From contig NZ_VULY01000018.1 of NCBI RefSeq assembly GCF_009696485.1, positions 1,294,001 through 1,358,000 of the forward strand: a stretch of 64,000 bases of DNA, given 5' to 3'. Both the position numbers and the translations under genes were made by a program. Shown here piece by piece: positions 34,043 to 43,619 of this stretch. This stretch comes from Suipraeoptans intestinalis (GTDB lineage Bacteria; Bacillota; Clostridia; Lachnospirales; Lachnospiraceae). Position 1 is the stretch's first letter; each line of letters begins with the position of its first letter. Below the pieces are notes generated by a model. The model was not told the origin of the DNA. It saw only the letters and a list, made by a program, of their open reading frames with translations, and did no database searches.

Positions 34043-34784
34043 AATGAAACCGGGAGAGCGGCTGGACGATCTGCAGATAAAAGGCTATAAGATCATACAG
34101 GAGCCGGGAAGATTCTGCTTTGGAATGGACGCGGTGCTGCTGTCTGCCTTTGCGGTGGTGAGACCACAGGAGGAGGTGCTGGATCTGGGAACCGGAACGG
34201 GAATCCTCCCCATTTTGCTGGCGGCTAAGACGGAAGGGAAATCCTTTACGGGTCTGGAGCTTCAGGAAGAAAGTGCAGACATGGCCCGCCGCAGCGTTCT
34301 GTATAACGGACTGGAGGAGCGTATCCGGATCCGAAAGGGAGACATCAAAGAAGCCTCCTCCCTGTTTGGCAAAGACGCCTTTTCTGTGATCGTGACCAAT
34401 CCGCCTTATATGATAGACAGCCATGGGCTGAAAAATGAAAAAGAGGCTCTCTGGATCGCCAGACATGAAGCCTGCTGTACCCTGAAAGACATCCTTCGGG
34501 AAAGCGGGAAGCTGCTCAGGCAAAAGGGACGGTTCTACATGGTACATCGTCCGTTCCGTCTGCCGGAGATCCTGGCAGAAATGATACAGGCAGGGATCGA
34601 ACCGAAGCGGATGCGTCTGGTACAGCCGGAACAGGGCAAGGAGCCAAATCTGGTGTTGCTGGAGGGAATGAAAGGCGGACGTCCGCGGATGACGGTGGAA
34701 CCGACTCTGGTGGTATACAGGGAGGACGGAAGCCATACGGAAGAGATCCTGCGGATCTATGGAAAGGAAACGGAAGGAGAATAG
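34032..34784 (+). CDS. tRNA1(Val) (adenine(37)-N6)-methyltransferase family
   Basis: Protein of 250 aa. The SAM-binding motif is VLDLGTGTGILPILLA and the catalytic N6-adenine motif is VTNPPYM. The N-terminus (KGYKIIQEPGRFCFGMDAVLLSAFA) matches TrmN6/YabB. The start overlaps the ricT stop by 11 bp, and rsmI follows after 2 bp. Confidence 0.9.
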   Translation: MKVKMKPGERLDDLQIKGYKIIQEPGRFCFGMDAVLLSAFAVVRPQEEVLDLGTGTGILPILLAAKTEGKSFTGLELQEESADMARRSVLYNGLEERIRIRKGDIKEASSLFGKDAFSVIVTNPPYMIDSHGLKNEKEALWIARHEACCTLKDILRESGKLLRQKGRFYMVHRPFRLPEILAEMIQAGIEPKRMRLVQPEQGKEPNLVLLEGMKGGRPRMTVEPTLVVYREDGSHTEEILRIYGKETEGE

Positions 34785-34786
34785 CT

Positions 34787-35626
34787 ATGGCAGGAACCCT
34801 GTATGTGTGCGCAACCCCTATTGGAAATCTGGAGGATATGACTTTTCGTGGGATCCGCACGCTGAAAGAGGCGGATCTGATCGCGGCGGAGGATACCAGA
34901 AACAGCATCAAGCTGCTGAACCATTTTGAGATCCGGACGCCTATGACCAGCTATCATGAACATAACAAGATCGAGAAAGGTAAAAAGATCGTGGACTGGC
35001 TCCTGGAGGGGAAACAGGTTGCGCTGATCAGCGATGCCGGAACTCCGGGGATCTCCGATCCGGGAGAAGAACTGGTCCGGATGTGCCGGGAAGCAGGGAT
35101 CACGGTAACGGGAGTCCCCGGACCGGCGGCCTGCATCACAGGGCTTTCCATTTCCGGCCTGCCTTCCAGAAGATTCGTATTTGAGGGGTTTCTTCCGGCA
35201 GAAAAAAAAGAGCGGCAAAGAGTGCTGGATCAGATTACCGAGGAAACGCGGACGATGGTATTTTATGAAGCGCCGCACCGATTGAAAAAAACGCTGGAAG
35301 AATTGCAGAAAGTACTGGGGCAGCGAAGGATCAGTATCTGCAGAGAACTGACGAAGAAACACGAATCCGTGTATTCTATGACCCTGGAGGAAGCCATCGC
35401 CTACTATGAAAAAGAGGAGCCCAGAGGAGAATGTGTGATCGTGGCAGAGGGACGGAGCCGGCAGGAACTGGAACAACAGGAAAGGCAGAAGTGGGAACCG
35501 CTTTCCTTGGAGGACCATATGGAGGTTTACCTGCGGCAGGGAATGGAAAAAAAGGAAGCGATGAAACAGGTGGCAAAGGACAGAGGCATAGGAAAACGGG
35601 AGGTTTACCGCCAGCTTCTATCCTAA
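34787..35626 (+). CDS. rsmI: 16S rRNA (cytidine(1402)-2'-O)-methyltransferase
   Basis: Protein of 279 aa. YVCATPIGNLEDMTFRGIRTL, AAEDTRNSIKLL, LISDAGTPGISDPG and PGPAACITGLSISGLP identify the tetrapyrrole-methylase-like RsmI. It methylates C1402 in the ribosomal decoding centre. It is the last gene of the run that starts at pgi, and a terminator follows. Confidence 0.96.
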   Translation: MAGTLYVCATPIGNLEDMTFRGIRTLKEADLIAAEDTRNSIKLLNHFEIRTPMTSYHEHNKIEKGKKIVDWLLEGKQVALISDAGTPGISDPGEELVRMCREAGITVTGVPGPAACITGLSISGLPSRRFVFEGFLPAEKKERQRVLDQITEETRTMVFYEAPHRLKKTLEELQKVLGQRRISICRELTKKHESVYSMTLEEAIAYYEKEEPRGECVIVAEGRSRQELEQQERQKWEPLSLEDHMEVYLRQGMEKKEAMKQVAKDRGIGKREVYRQLLS

Positions 35627-35660
35627 AGAGTCACATTGTATAGGAATCAGAAAAAAGATT

Positions 35661-35696
35661 GTTCAACTTGTGCATAGCATGAGTTGGACTTTTTTT
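35661..35696 (+). terminator. Terminator after rsmI
   Basis: GTTCAACT (35661-35668) pairs with AGTTGGAC (35682-35689), one G-U pair, followed by seven Ts. Confidence 0.8.
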
Positions 35697-35748
35697 GTAA
35701 ACTTCTCATAGAAATGAAAAAGGAAACAGACAGCAGGAGGAAAATAGA

Positions 35749-36861
35749 ATGGCAAGTTTATCACTGAAGCACATCAACAAAACGTATCCCAACGGCTTTG
35801 AAGCGGTGAAGGATTTTAATCTGGAGATCGAAGACAAAGAGTTTATCATCTTTGTAGGACCTTCCGGGTGCGGAAAATCCACGACGCTCAGAATGGTGGC
35901 AGGTCTGGAGGAGATCTCTTCCGGAGAATTAAAGATCGGAGACAAGGTTGTCAATGATGTAGAGCCGAAGGACAGAGATATTGCAATGGTATTCCAGAAC
36001 TATGCGCTGTATCCCCATATGACAGTGTATGAAAACATGGCGTTTGGATTGAAGCTGCGCAAGGTACCAAAGGATGAAATTGACAAGATGGTAAGGGAGG
36101 CTGCCAAGATCCTGGATCTGGAGGCGCTTCTGGACCGGAAGCCCAAGGCTTTGTCCGGAGGACAGAGACAGCGCGTGGCAATGGGACGTGCCATCGTAAG
36201 AAATCCTAAGGTATTCCTGATGGACGAACCACTTTCCAACCTGGATGCAAAGCTGCGCGGACAGATGCGTATTGAGATCTCCAAGCTGCACCAGAGACTG
36301 GGGACGACCATCATCTACGTAACCCACGATCAGACAGAGGCAATGACTTTGGGAACCCGGATCGTAGTTATGAATGCCGGTGTGGTTCAGCAGGTGGATA
36401 CCCCCCAGACACTGTACGATTATCCGTGCAACCTGTTTGTGGCAGGCTTTATCGGATCCCCGCAGATGAATTTCATCGATGCGACCTGTAAGGTAAAGGG
36501 AGACAAGGTTTATCTGGTGGCAGGACCGTCTGAGATCGAGCTTCCGGAGAGAAAAGGAAAGAAGCTGATCGAGGGAGGCTACGACGGAAAGACGGTAGTA
36601 CTGGGGATTCGTCCGGAGGATGTGCACGATGACGAGAGATTCCTGGCATCTTCCCCCAACACGGTCATTGAGGCGACGATCCGAGTGTACGAAATGCTGG
36701 GAGCAGAAGTGTATCTGTACTTTGATTATGAAGGCTCCAATATGACGGCAAGAGTAGAGCCCAAGACCAAGGCAAGAACCGGAGATACCGTTAAATTTGC
36801 ACTGGATGCAGAAAAGATCCATGTATTTGACAAAGAAACGGAGCAGACAATCACTAACTAG
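35749..36861 (+). CDS. ABC transporter ATP-binding protein, UgpC/MsmK type
   Basis: Protein of 370 aa. Walker A GPSGCGKST, Q-loop FQNYALYPHMT, signature ALSGGQRQRVAMGRAI, Walker B VFLMDEPLSNLD and H-loop VTHDQTEA are intact. The C-terminal TOBE/regulatory domain (FIGSPQMNFIDA, GIRPEDVHDD) marks the carbohydrate-import CUT1 class. These ATPases often serve several sugar transporters, which suits a stand-alone gene like this one. A strong terminator follows. Confidence 0.92.
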   Translation: MASLSLKHINKTYPNGFEAVKDFNLEIEDKEFIIFVGPSGCGKSTTLRMVAGLEEISSGELKIGDKVVNDVEPKDRDIAMVFQNYALYPHMTVYENMAFGLKLRKVPKDEIDKMVREAAKILDLEALLDRKPKALSGGQRQRVAMGRAIVRNPKVFLMDEPLSNLDAKLRGQMRIEISKLHQRLGTTIIYVTHDQTEAMTLGTRIVVMNAGVVQQVDTPQTLYDYPCNLFVAGFIGSPQMNFIDATCKVKGDKVYLVAGPSEIELPERKGKKLIEGGYDGKTVVLGIRPEDVHDDERFLASSPNTVIEATIRVYEMLGAEVYLYFDYEGSNMTARVEPKTKARTGDTVKFALDAEKIHVFDKETEQTITN

Positions 36862-36914
36862 TGCTGCAGAATCCAAAAATGAAAGCGAAAAGAAAAAATT
36901 GTTAAAAATTTTGT

Positions 36915-36946
36915 ACCGCCAGCTGTGTGAACAGCTGGCGGTATTT
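36915..36946 (+). terminator. Terminator after the ABC ATPase gene
   Basis: ACCGCCAGCTG (36915-36925) pairs perfectly with CAGCTGGCGGT (36932-36942), followed by ATTTT. Confidence 0.8.
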
Positions 36947-37146
36947 TGCCTTCCCGTCGTGGAGTTAACAGTTATTATGTGGTGGCAATAGTGTAGACAG
37001 CATATCTTTACAGTACAAATCCGACGCACAGTAGAAGACGGTTCTTATTTTTCGAGGTCAATAGCCTTGAGACTATCATCCTCCAACTGTTTTTTGGAGA
37101 TCTCGTCCGGGTATTTTTAAAGTTCGGAAAGAGAAAAAGAAAAAAG
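36947..37146. other. Intergenic DNA with a possible gene remnant
   Basis: No complete gene. On the minus strand 37115-37047 reads YPDEISKKQLEDDSLKAI and a few more codons to a stop, preceded by a stop in frame. It looks like the tail of a lost gene, but 23 codons are too few for a firm claim. Confidence 0.25.
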
Positions 37147-37181
37147 ATGTACTTGACGCAGATACAAGTACATGATATGAT
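37147..37181 (+). promoter_or_regulatory. Promoter with overlapping operator for the Rrf2 gene
   Basis: TTGACG (37153-37158), a 17-bp spacer and TATGAT (37176-37181). A perfect 9-bp inverted repeat, ATGTACTTG (37147-37155) and CAAGTACAT (37165-37173), covers the -35 box and spacer. Repressor binding here would block transcription; the Rrf2 protein encoded 31 bp downstream is the likely ligand. Confidence 0.75.
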
Positions 37182-37211
37182 GCAACTGTAATTGAAGGAA
37201 AGGAGTTTGAC

Positions 37212-37637
37212 ATGGATACAAAATTTTCAATGGCACTTCATATTTTGGTGTATATGGAAGAAACTACTCATGTAGTTACGTCAGAGCTTCTGGCAAAAAG
37301 TGTGGGTACAAATGCCAGTCATATTAGAAAGATTATTGTCTTGTTAAAAGATGCAGGTATCATTGAGAGCAGGCAGGGCAAAAAGGGAATGATGCTGAAG
37401 ATAAAAGCGTGTGAACTAACTTTAGATAAGGTGTATTTTGCAGTATACCCGGAAAAGGAACTTCTGCATGTGCATGATACGGTAAATCAGGATTGCCCTG
37501 TGGGAGCAAGCATAAAAGAAGCTTTATTACCGATCTTTGAAGAATCAGAAAAACAGTTAATACTAAACTTACAGAAAAAAACACTGAAAGCCTTAATTGA
37601 GGATATGTATAAAATCTATAACGATAAAAATAGGTAG
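37212..37637 (+). CDS. Rrf2 family transcriptional regulator
   Basis: Protein of 141 aa. MDTKFSMALHILVYMEETTHVVTSELLAKSVGTNASHIRKIIVLLKDAGIIESRQGKKG is the Rrf2 winged helix-turn-helix with its wing. The central three-cysteine cluster of iron-sulfur Rrf2 proteins (IscR, NsrR) is not present; only Cys80 and Cys97 are seen, so it may respond to another signal such as oxidised thiols (CymR/YwnA-like). It heads a unit with an oxidoreductase and a nitroreductase. Confidence 0.9.
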   Translation: MDTKFSMALHILVYMEETTHVVTSELLAKSVGTNASHIRKIIVLLKDAGIIESRQGKKGMMLKIKACELTLDKVYFAVYPEKELLHVHDTVNQDCPVGASIKEALLPIFEESEKQLILNLQKKTLKALIEDMYKIYNDKNR

Positions 37638-37647
37638 AGGAGAAAAT

Positions 37648-38655
37648 ATGAGAGCGGCACAAGTAGAGCAATACAATAAGAAAAATATTTCAGTAAAGTT
37701 GGTTGATCTGGATAAGCCAACTATAGGACACAAGGATGTTCTGATAAAAATTTTGGCGGCAGGAGTAAATCCACTTGACAATATGATTTCTCGTGGAGAA
37801 GTTAAAATGATTGTTCCATATAAGCTACCGGTGGTTGCCGGCAATGAGATTGTTGGTATAGTTGAGCAAGTTGGTGCGCAAGTGTCGAAGTATAAAGGAA
37901 AAGATCGTGTGTTTGCAAGACTTCCTTTGGATAAAATCGGTGCCTTTGCAGAATTCGTATCAGTAGACGAGGATGCACTGGCTAAGGTTCCGGAGTATCT
38001 TTCTGATGTAGAAGCGGCGGCAGTACCATTGACAGCGCTTACAATTATGCAGGCGCTGGATGTGATGAAAGCGAAAAACGGAAAAACCATCTTTATTTCA
38101 GGCGGAACGGGTAGCGTGGGAGCGATGGCGATTCCGATTGCCAAGGCAAAGGGGCTGACCGTAATCACAAACGGAAGTGTAGAAAACAAAGAGAGAGTTT
38201 TAGAACTTGGAGCAAGCAAATTTATCGATTACAAAACAGAAGATTACACGAAAGTTTTATCCAATGTTGACTATGTATTAGATACGCTTGGAGGAAATGA
38301 AACGGAAAAGCAGATGACGATTTTAAAAAGAGGAGGAAAATTAGTATCCTTAAGAGCAATGCCAAATGGCGCTTTCGCAAAGAGAATGCATTTACCAAAA
38401 TGGAAGCAGCTTCTATTAGGAATTGCCGGACGTAAGTTTGACAAATTGGCGGGGAAATATGGGGTTACTTATGATTTTATTTTTGTGGAATCGAATGGAA
38501 ACCAGTTACAGGAAGTAGCCGATCTATTTGATAATTTTAAAATTAAGCCGTCAATTGATACGGTTTATCCTTTTGAAGAAGTGAACAGAGCATTAGACAA
38601 GGTAGCCAATGGACGCTCTAAGGGTAAGACGGTTATCATTATGGAAAGAAAATAG
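37648..38655 (+). CDS. NADP-dependent zinc-type alcohol dehydrogenase/quinone oxidoreductase
   Basis: Protein of 335 aa, medium-chain dehydrogenase/reductase fold. The catalytic half begins MRAAQVEQYNKKNISVKLVDLDKPTIGHKDVLIKI and has AAGVNPLDNMISRGE; the NADP-binding part has IFISGGTGSVGAMAIPIAKAKG, the quinone-reductase form (AxxGxxG-like). Structural zinc cysteines are absent, as expected for the quinone-reductase branch. ATG 37648 follows AGAGGAG. It probably reduces quinones or reactive aldehydes under the Rrf2 regulator. Confidence 0.88.
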   Translation: MRAAQVEQYNKKNISVKLVDLDKPTIGHKDVLIKILAAGVNPLDNMISRGEVKMIVPYKLPVVAGNEIVGIVEQVGAQVSKYKGKDRVFARLPLDKIGAFAEFVSVDEDALAKVPEYLSDVEAAAVPLTALTIMQALDVMKAKNGKTIFISGGTGSVGAMAIPIAKAKGLTVITNGSVENKERVLELGASKFIDYKTEDYTKVLSNVDYVLDTLGGNETEKQMTILKRGGKLVSLRAMPNGAFAKRMHLPKWKQLLLGIAGRKFDKLAGKYGVTYDFIFVESNGNQLQEVADLFDNFKIKPSIDTVYPFEEVNRALDKVANGRSKGKTVIIMERK

Positions 38656-38672
38656 GGAAAGGAAAAATATAG

Positions 38673-39527
38673 ATGGAATTTAAAGAAGTAAGTCAATTGC
38701 CAATTGATATTGAAAAAGCCATAAAAAAGCGTGTCAGTACCAGGAGCTTTGAGGCAAGATCCTTGACTGACGAAGATAAAAATAAACTGATGGATTTTAA
38801 TAAAACTTTGACCAATCCATTTGGTGTAACTGTTAGGGTACAATACATCAGTAAAGATACCGGCGCAAAAAATGTTCAACTTGGAACATATGGAACGATA
38901 AAGGGTGCAAGAGACTTCCTTGCAATTACAGTAAGGGATGAACCATTTGCTATGGAAGCGGTAGGCTATCAATTTGAGAACCTGGTCTTATATGCCACCC
39001 ACATGAATCTTGGAACGGTATGGCTTGCGGCAACATTTAGCAGAAAAGACTTTGAAAATGTCATGGATATAACTTCAGATGATTTATTTCCATGTATTTG
39101 CCCCATTGGCTATCCTTCTGAAAAGCGTTCTCTTGTCGAAAAATTTACCAGAGCGAGTCTGGGTTCTAAAAACAGAAAAGCATGGGACAAATTGTTCTAT
39201 TTAGAAAATTTTGATCAGTCTTTGCCACAGGCGGATGCCGGAAAATATAAAGTGGCACTGGAAATGCTCAGACTGGCACCTAGTGCTACAAACGCGCAGC
39301 CTTGGGCGGTAGTTCAAGAGGGAAATAGCTTTCATTTCTTTTGTGACTTTAAGAACAGCATAAGCGATGATATGAAAAAAATAAAACAGTTAGACCTTGG
39401 GATAGCCTTATCACATTTTCACCAAACAGCTATGAGTGAAGGGTTAAGTGGGAAGCTCGGAATACAGGAGATACATTTTTCGATCCCGGAAAATATGCAT
39501 TATGTTATATCATATACATCAAAGTAA
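38673..39527 (+). CDS. Nitroreductase family protein
   Basis: Protein of 284 aa. The FMN-binding starts (IEKAIKKRVSTRSFEARSL), GYQFENLVLYATHMNLGTVWLAATFSR and LAPSATNAQPWAVVQ fit the two-lobed TM_nitroreductase type found in Clostridia. It likely uses NAD(P)H to reduce nitro, quinone or other electrophilic compounds. It starts 17 bp after the oxidoreductase, in the same unit. This stretch is AT-richer than its surroundings, suggesting a different origin. Confidence 0.85.
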   Translation: MEFKEVSQLPIDIEKAIKKRVSTRSFEARSLTDEDKNKLMDFNKTLTNPFGVTVRVQYISKDTGAKNVQLGTYGTIKGARDFLAITVRDEPFAMEAVGYQFENLVLYATHMNLGTVWLAATFSRKDFENVMDITSDDLFPCICPIGYPSEKRSLVEKFTRASLGSKNRKAWDKLFYLENFDQSLPQADAGKYKVALEMLRLAPSATNAQPWAVVQEGNSFHFFCDFKNSISDDMKKIKQLDLGIALSHFHQTAMSEGLSGKLGIQEIHFSIPENMHYVISYTSK

Positions 39528-39680
39528 GGCTGAAACAATGTAGAAAGCTATCGATCCCATAAAATCTAATAAAGAGAAATAGAAGTGATTTCCCTTGGCT
39601 GTTCAGAGGTTTGTAAATACTTGGCGAGTATTTGGAGCATCGAAAGCATGCGGGATGCTTTGTTTCTGACGCTATCGTGT

Positions 39681-39730
39681 CCCTCCCCCATCTGTGACGC
39701 TGCCAGTATACAGATGCGGGAGGGATTTTT
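39681..39730 (+). terminator. Strong terminator downstream of the nitroreductase gene
   Basis: CCCTCCC-C-CATCTGT (39681-39695) pairs with ACAGATG-C-GGGAGGG (39710-39724) with one mismatch, followed by ATTTTT. The preceding ~150 bp hold no convincing gene. Confidence 0.75.
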
Positions 39731-39763
39731 CGTAGTTCGCAATGTTACAAACAATCAGAGGGG

Positions 39764-39937
39764 ATGCATTTTCTGGCGGGATCGGTTGCTTTGTCAAATG
39801 CTTGTGCCGAGATGTCTATGGCTGACAAGGCGGCTCAATTATTACATGATAGCGGAGTAAAAGCATTCAACCATATAGAAGAGCTGCTTGATGGAACCGC
39901 TTTCACGGAAATGCCCTTGTCCCTTTCTGCTGTGTGA
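39764..39937 (+). pseudogene. Short frame, possible gene remnant
   Basis: An ATG frame of 57 codons reads MHFLAGSVALSNACAEMSMA and ends GTAFTEMPLSLSAV. The composition looks protein-like (SVALSNACAEMSMADKAAQL, GVKAFNHIEELLDG) but there is no properly spaced ribosome binding site and it is too short for a known domain. It may be the end of a degraded gene next to the AT-rich module. I do not recognise the parent family. Confidence 0.3.
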
Positions 39938-40015
39938 ACAAAAAGCAGTTCTGCTTTCGATGCGGGAATCGATTTTGGCAGAGTTGAAACCGGCAGATTT
40001 TGTGCGGGTAAAAAT

Positions 40016-40044
40016 TAGACACTTTCAGCGGGGTATGGTAGAAT
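40016..40044 (+). promoter_or_regulatory. Promoter of the CdaR-like regulator/hydratase unit
   Basis: TAGACA (40016-40021), a 17-bp spacer and TAGAAT (40039-40044), 32 bp before the regulator start. Confidence 0.6.
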
Positions 40045-40076
40045 AGGAGCAATTGATGGCGAAAGGAGAAAGAAGG

Positions 40077-41168
40077 ATGCTGCCGAACCAGATATTACAC
40101 AGGGTCATACAGGATATTTACAGGATCACCGGGCAGGACTGCGGAGTGTGGGACAGAGCCGGACACTGCCTTGCCATGACGGGAGAGAACATCCTTTTGC
40201 TGAAAGAAGAAGTCAAAACCTTTTCCGGAAGCGGCAGAGAAACGCAGCTGGAAGGCGGAAAAGGATGCTTTCTGGCGGGAGCGGAGGGAGAGTACATCCT
40301 GACGATCCGTGGACAGGAAGGGGTGGAGCGATCCGGCTGCTGGGGAGTCAGCCAGCTAAACAATCTTCTTTTGCTTCAAAAGGAAAGGCTGGACAAGGGG
40401 CAGACGCTGCTTCGGATCATGCGGGAAGATCTGAGCGAGTCGGAAATCCTTCAGTTGACGCACAGACTGAGACTGGCGGAAAGTGGCGCCAGGACGCTGT
40501 TTTTGATCGAGGCGCGCAGTAAAGGGAAGACCTTGATACCGGAAACCTTGCGAGGACTGTATGGAAACGGCTCCCGGGATTTTGTAATTCCCCTGGACGA
40601 GAGGCGGACGATCCTGGTGAAGTCTCTGGACGGAGAGGATACCAAGCAGCAGCGGGTACGCTTCAGCCATGAGATCCTGGACACCTTGCAAATGGAAGCG
40701 ATGGTGGGTGTGCGCGTGGCATGCGCCCGGGTGATCTTTCATCTTCGGGATCTGAAAAAGGCTTATGAGACAGCGCTGACAGCGCTGGAGGTAGGGAAGA
40801 TCTTTTATGAGGAAAAGAATCTTCTGACCTATGGAGAGCTGGGAGTGGGGCATTTGATCCATCAGCTTCCCAGGGATCGCTGCCAAATGTTTTTAAAAGA
40901 AGTATTTCTGGGAGAACAGGAGCAGGTGTTTGAGGAGGAAGAGCTGACTGCTATCTATACCTTCTTCGAATGCAGCCTGAATATATCCGAGGCGGCAAGA
41001 AGGCTGTTTGTACATCGAAATACACTGGTGCACAGACTGGAACGAATACAGAAGAAAACCGGATTGGATATTCGGGTGTTTGAGGATGCTCTCACGCTGA
41101 AGATCGCTATGATGGTATCAGAGCATAATAGATATTTAGAAAAGAAGGAGGCACAGAAACATGATTAA
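40077..41168 (+). CDS. CdaR/PucR-type transcriptional regulator
   Basis: Protein of 363 aa from ATG 40077 behind AAAGGAG; in-frame ATG 40056 lies inside that site. The N-terminal ~130 residues ([29 protein letters not shown]) fit the sugar-diacid recognition domain of CdaR proteins. A middle domain ([13 protein letters not shown]) and the C-terminal PucR-type helix-turn-helix ([40 protein letters not shown]) follow. It overlaps the hydratase start by 8 bp, so the two are co-expressed; the regulator probably senses a related carboxylic acid. Confidence 0.87.
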   Translation: MLPNQILHRVIQDIYRITGQDCGVWDRAGHCLAMTGENILLLKEEVKTFSGSGRETQLEGGKGCFLAGAEGEYILTIRGQEGVERSGCWGVSQLNNLLLLQKERLDKGQTLLRIMREDLSESEILQLTHRLRLAESGARTLFLIEARSKGKTLIPETLRGLYGNGSRDFVIPLDERRTILVKSLDGEDTKQQRVRFSHEILDTLQMEAMVGVRVACARVIFHLRDLKKAYETALTALEVGKIFYEEKNLLTYGELGVGHLIHQLPRDRCQMFLKEVFLGEQEQVFEEEELTAIYTFFECSLNISEAARRLFVHRNTLVHRLERIQKKTGLDIRVFEDALTLKIAMMVSEHNRYLEKKEAQKHD

Positions 41169-43440
41169 GCTGTACCAGGAGGGCGTTTACCTGCTAAACG
41201 GAACAGAGATTGCAACGACAGGGGAAGAGGCAGCCAGACAGGCAGGAAAAGCTGTCTGCCGGGAAGAAGCGGCAAAAGGGACGATCGCATATCAGATTTT
41301 GAAGGCGCACAATACATCGGACAACATGGAGGAGCTTCGGATCCGATTTGACGAAATGGCTTCCCATGATATTACCTTTGTGGGGATCATCCAGACAGCC
41401 AGGGCCTCCGGCCTGGAACGGTTCCCGATTCCCTATGTGCTGACCAACTGTCACAACTCTCTTTGCGCAGTGGGAGGAACCATCAACGAAGACGATCATG
41501 TGTTTGGCCTGACCTGCGCAAAACGATATGGAGGGGTATATGTGCCGCCGCATCAGGCGGTGATCCATCAGTATGCAAGAGAAAAGATGGCGGCCTGTGG
41601 GAAAATGATCCTGGGTTCAGACAGCCACACCCGTTATGGAGCTCTGGGAACCATGGCAGTAGGAGAAGGCGGGCCGGAGCTGGTAAAGCAGCTGCTGAGG
41701 AAAACCTACGACATTAAAATGCCTCAGGTTGTGGCAGTCTATCTGGAAGGAGAGCCGGCAAGGGGAGTGGGTCCCCAGGACGTTGCCCTGGCGATCATCG
41801 GAGCCACCTTCGGAAACGGATATGTAAACAATAAGGTCATGGAGTTTGTGGGACCGGGCGTGGGAAAACTGAGTGCAGATTTCCGTATCGGAATCGATGT
41901 TATGACGACGGAAACCACCTGCCTGTCCTCTATCTGGAAGACAGACGAAATCATCCGGGAATTTTATGAGATTCATGGCAGAGAGGAAGCCTATCGGCAG
42001 TTGGATTGTGACCCGGTGACCTATTATGACGGAATGGTCTATGTAGATCTAAGCCGGATCAAGCCGATGCTAGCGATGCCCTTCCATCCCTCCAACGTAT
42101 ACACGATAGAAGAGGTTGTACGTAACCCCAGAGAGATTCTGGCAGAGGTGGAAAAAAAGGCAAAGATCAGCCTGGACAAAGAGGTGGACTACTCCCTTCA
42201 GGAAAAGATTGTGAACGGAAAGCTGTATGTGGATCAGGGGATCATTGCAGGCTGTGCCGGCGGCGGCTTTGAAAACATCTGTGCGGCGGCAGATATTTTA
42301 AAGGATCGATATACGGGAGCGGACGAATTCGGATTGAGCGTCTATCCGGCAAGCACGCCGATCTATACAGAGCTGGTAAAGAACGGAGCCATCGCTACTT
42401 TGATGCAGGCGGGAGCTATTGTAAAGACGGCGTTTTGCGGACCGTGCTTCGGAGCAGGAGATACGCCGGCAAACAACGGATTCTCCATTCGCCACACCAC
42501 AAGAAACTTCCCCAACAGGGAGGGCTCCAAGCTGCAGAACGGTCAGATTTCTTCCGTGGCACTGATGGACGCCAGATCTATTGCGGCGACGGCGGCAAAT
42601 CAGGGATATCTTACGGCGGCGACGGATCTGGATGTAGAGTATCGGGGAGTGAAGTATCACTTTGACAGCCGCATCTATGACAACCGTGTGTTTGACAGTA
42701 AAGGAAAAGCGGACGACACGGTAGAGATCCGGTTTGGACCCAATATCAAGGACTGGCCGCAGATGCCTGCCCTTCCACAGAACCTGCTGCTGAAAGTGGT
42801 ATCAGAGATCCATGATCCGGTTACTACCACAGATGAACTGATCCCGTCGGGAGAAACTTCGTCTTATCGCTCTAACCCGCTGAGACTGGCAGAGTTTGCC
42901 CTTTCCAGAAAGGATCCCGCTTATGTGGGCAGAGCAAAGGAAGTCCAACTGGCACAAAAGGCGCTGGAGGCAGGAGAAGATCCGGCAAAAGCGCTGGAGG
43001 AAGTGGGACCTGTCCTCTGCCGGATCCGGGAAACCTTCGGAGAAGACGCTGCGGCGGATCTGGGGATCGGAAGTACGATCTTTGCAGTGAAGCCGGGAGA
43101 CGGATCTGCCAGGGAGCAGGCGGCATCCTGCCAGAAAGTGCTGGGAGGATGGGCGAATATCGCAAACGGATATGCCACCAAGAGATACCGGTCAAATCTG
43201 ATCAACTGGGGAATGCTTCCGTTCCTGACGGAAGAGTCCCATGAGGCTCTCACCTTTAAAAACGGAGACTATCTGTATATTCCGGACATTAGGGACTGCG
43301 TGCGAGAAAAGAAAGAAACGGTGAAAGGATTTGTCATCGGAGAGGCCTGCCGCGAGATCGAACTGAAGCTGGGAGAACTGACAGATACAGAGCGGGAGAT
43401 CATCCAGAAGGGCTGCCTGATCAATTACTACAGAGGATAA
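41161..43440 (+). CDS. Aconitase-family hydratase (YbhJ-like)
   Basis: Protein of 759 aa. The iron-sulfur and substrate region shows [32 protein letters not shown] and [16 protein letters not shown], and the swivelling domain ends [14 protein letters not shown]. Gene order and length match the aconitase-like hydratases of E. coli YbhJ type, whose substrate is unsettled. A normal TCA aconitase would have the same folds, so acting on citrate cannot be excluded. It is coupled to a CdaR-like regulator and is followed by a terminator. Confidence 0.85.
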   Translation: MIKLYQEGVYLLNGTEIATTGEEAARQAGKAVCREEAAKGTIAYQILKAHNTSDNMEELRIRFDEMASHDITFVGIIQTARASGLERFPIPYVLTNCHNSLCAVGGTINEDDHVFGLTCAKRYGGVYVPPHQAVIHQYAREKMAACGKMILGSDSHTRYGALGTMAVGEGGPELVKQLLRKTYDIKMPQVVAVYLEGEPARGVGPQDVALAIIGATFGNGYVNNKVMEFVGPGVGKLSADFRIGIDVMTTETTCLSSIWKTDEIIREFYEIHGREEAYRQLDCDPVTYYDGMVYVDLSRIKPMLAMPFHPSNVYTIEEVVRNPREILAEVEKKAKISLDKEVDYSLQEKIVNGKLYVDQGIIAGCAGGGFENICAAADILKDRYTGADEFGLSVYPASTPIYTELVKNGAIATLMQAGAIVKTAFCGPCFGAGDTPANNGFSIRHTTRNFPNREGSKLQNGQISSVALMDARSIAATAANQGYLTAATDLDVEYRGVKYHFDSRIYDNRVFDSKGKADDTVEIRFGPNIKDWPQMPALPQNLLLKVVSEIHDPVTTTDELIPSGETSSYRSNPLRLAEFALSRKDPAYVGRAKEVQLAQKALEAGEDPAKALEEVGPVLCRIRETFGEDAAADLGIGSTIFAVKPGDGSAREQAASCQKVLGGWANIANGYATKRYRSNLINWGMLPFLTEESHEALTFKNGDYLYIPDIRDCVREKKETVKGFVIGEACREIELKLGELTDTEREIIQKGCLINYYRG

Positions 43441-43518
43441 GGCCATCGGCGCAAGCCGTGCCGCCCGGACAGAAAACAAAAAAAGAAACGAAGAAAAGAA
43501 ATGGATTTCGTTGGAATA

Positions 43519-43563
43519 CAAACAGGGACACTGGGCAATGTGCTCAGATGTCCCTGTTTGCAT
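43519..43563 (+). terminator. Terminator after the hydratase gene
   Basis: CAAACAGGGACA (43519-43530) pairs perfectly over 12 bp with TGTCCCTGTTTG (43549-43560). The T run is part of the stem, so it is an imperfect canonical terminator. Confidence 0.6.
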
Positions 43564-43566
43564 TAG

Positions 43567-43590
43567 GAAAACCACGCGATAGTCGCGTGG
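43567..43590 (-). terminator. Terminator after bioY
   Basis: CCACGCGA-TAG-TCGCGTGG is a perfect 8-bp hairpin; on the minus strand it is followed by TTTTCC. It lies 30 bp after the bioY stop. Confidence 0.6.
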
Positions 43591-43619
43591 CCCCATTCAC
43601 GGTATATCTACAAAAGGAT

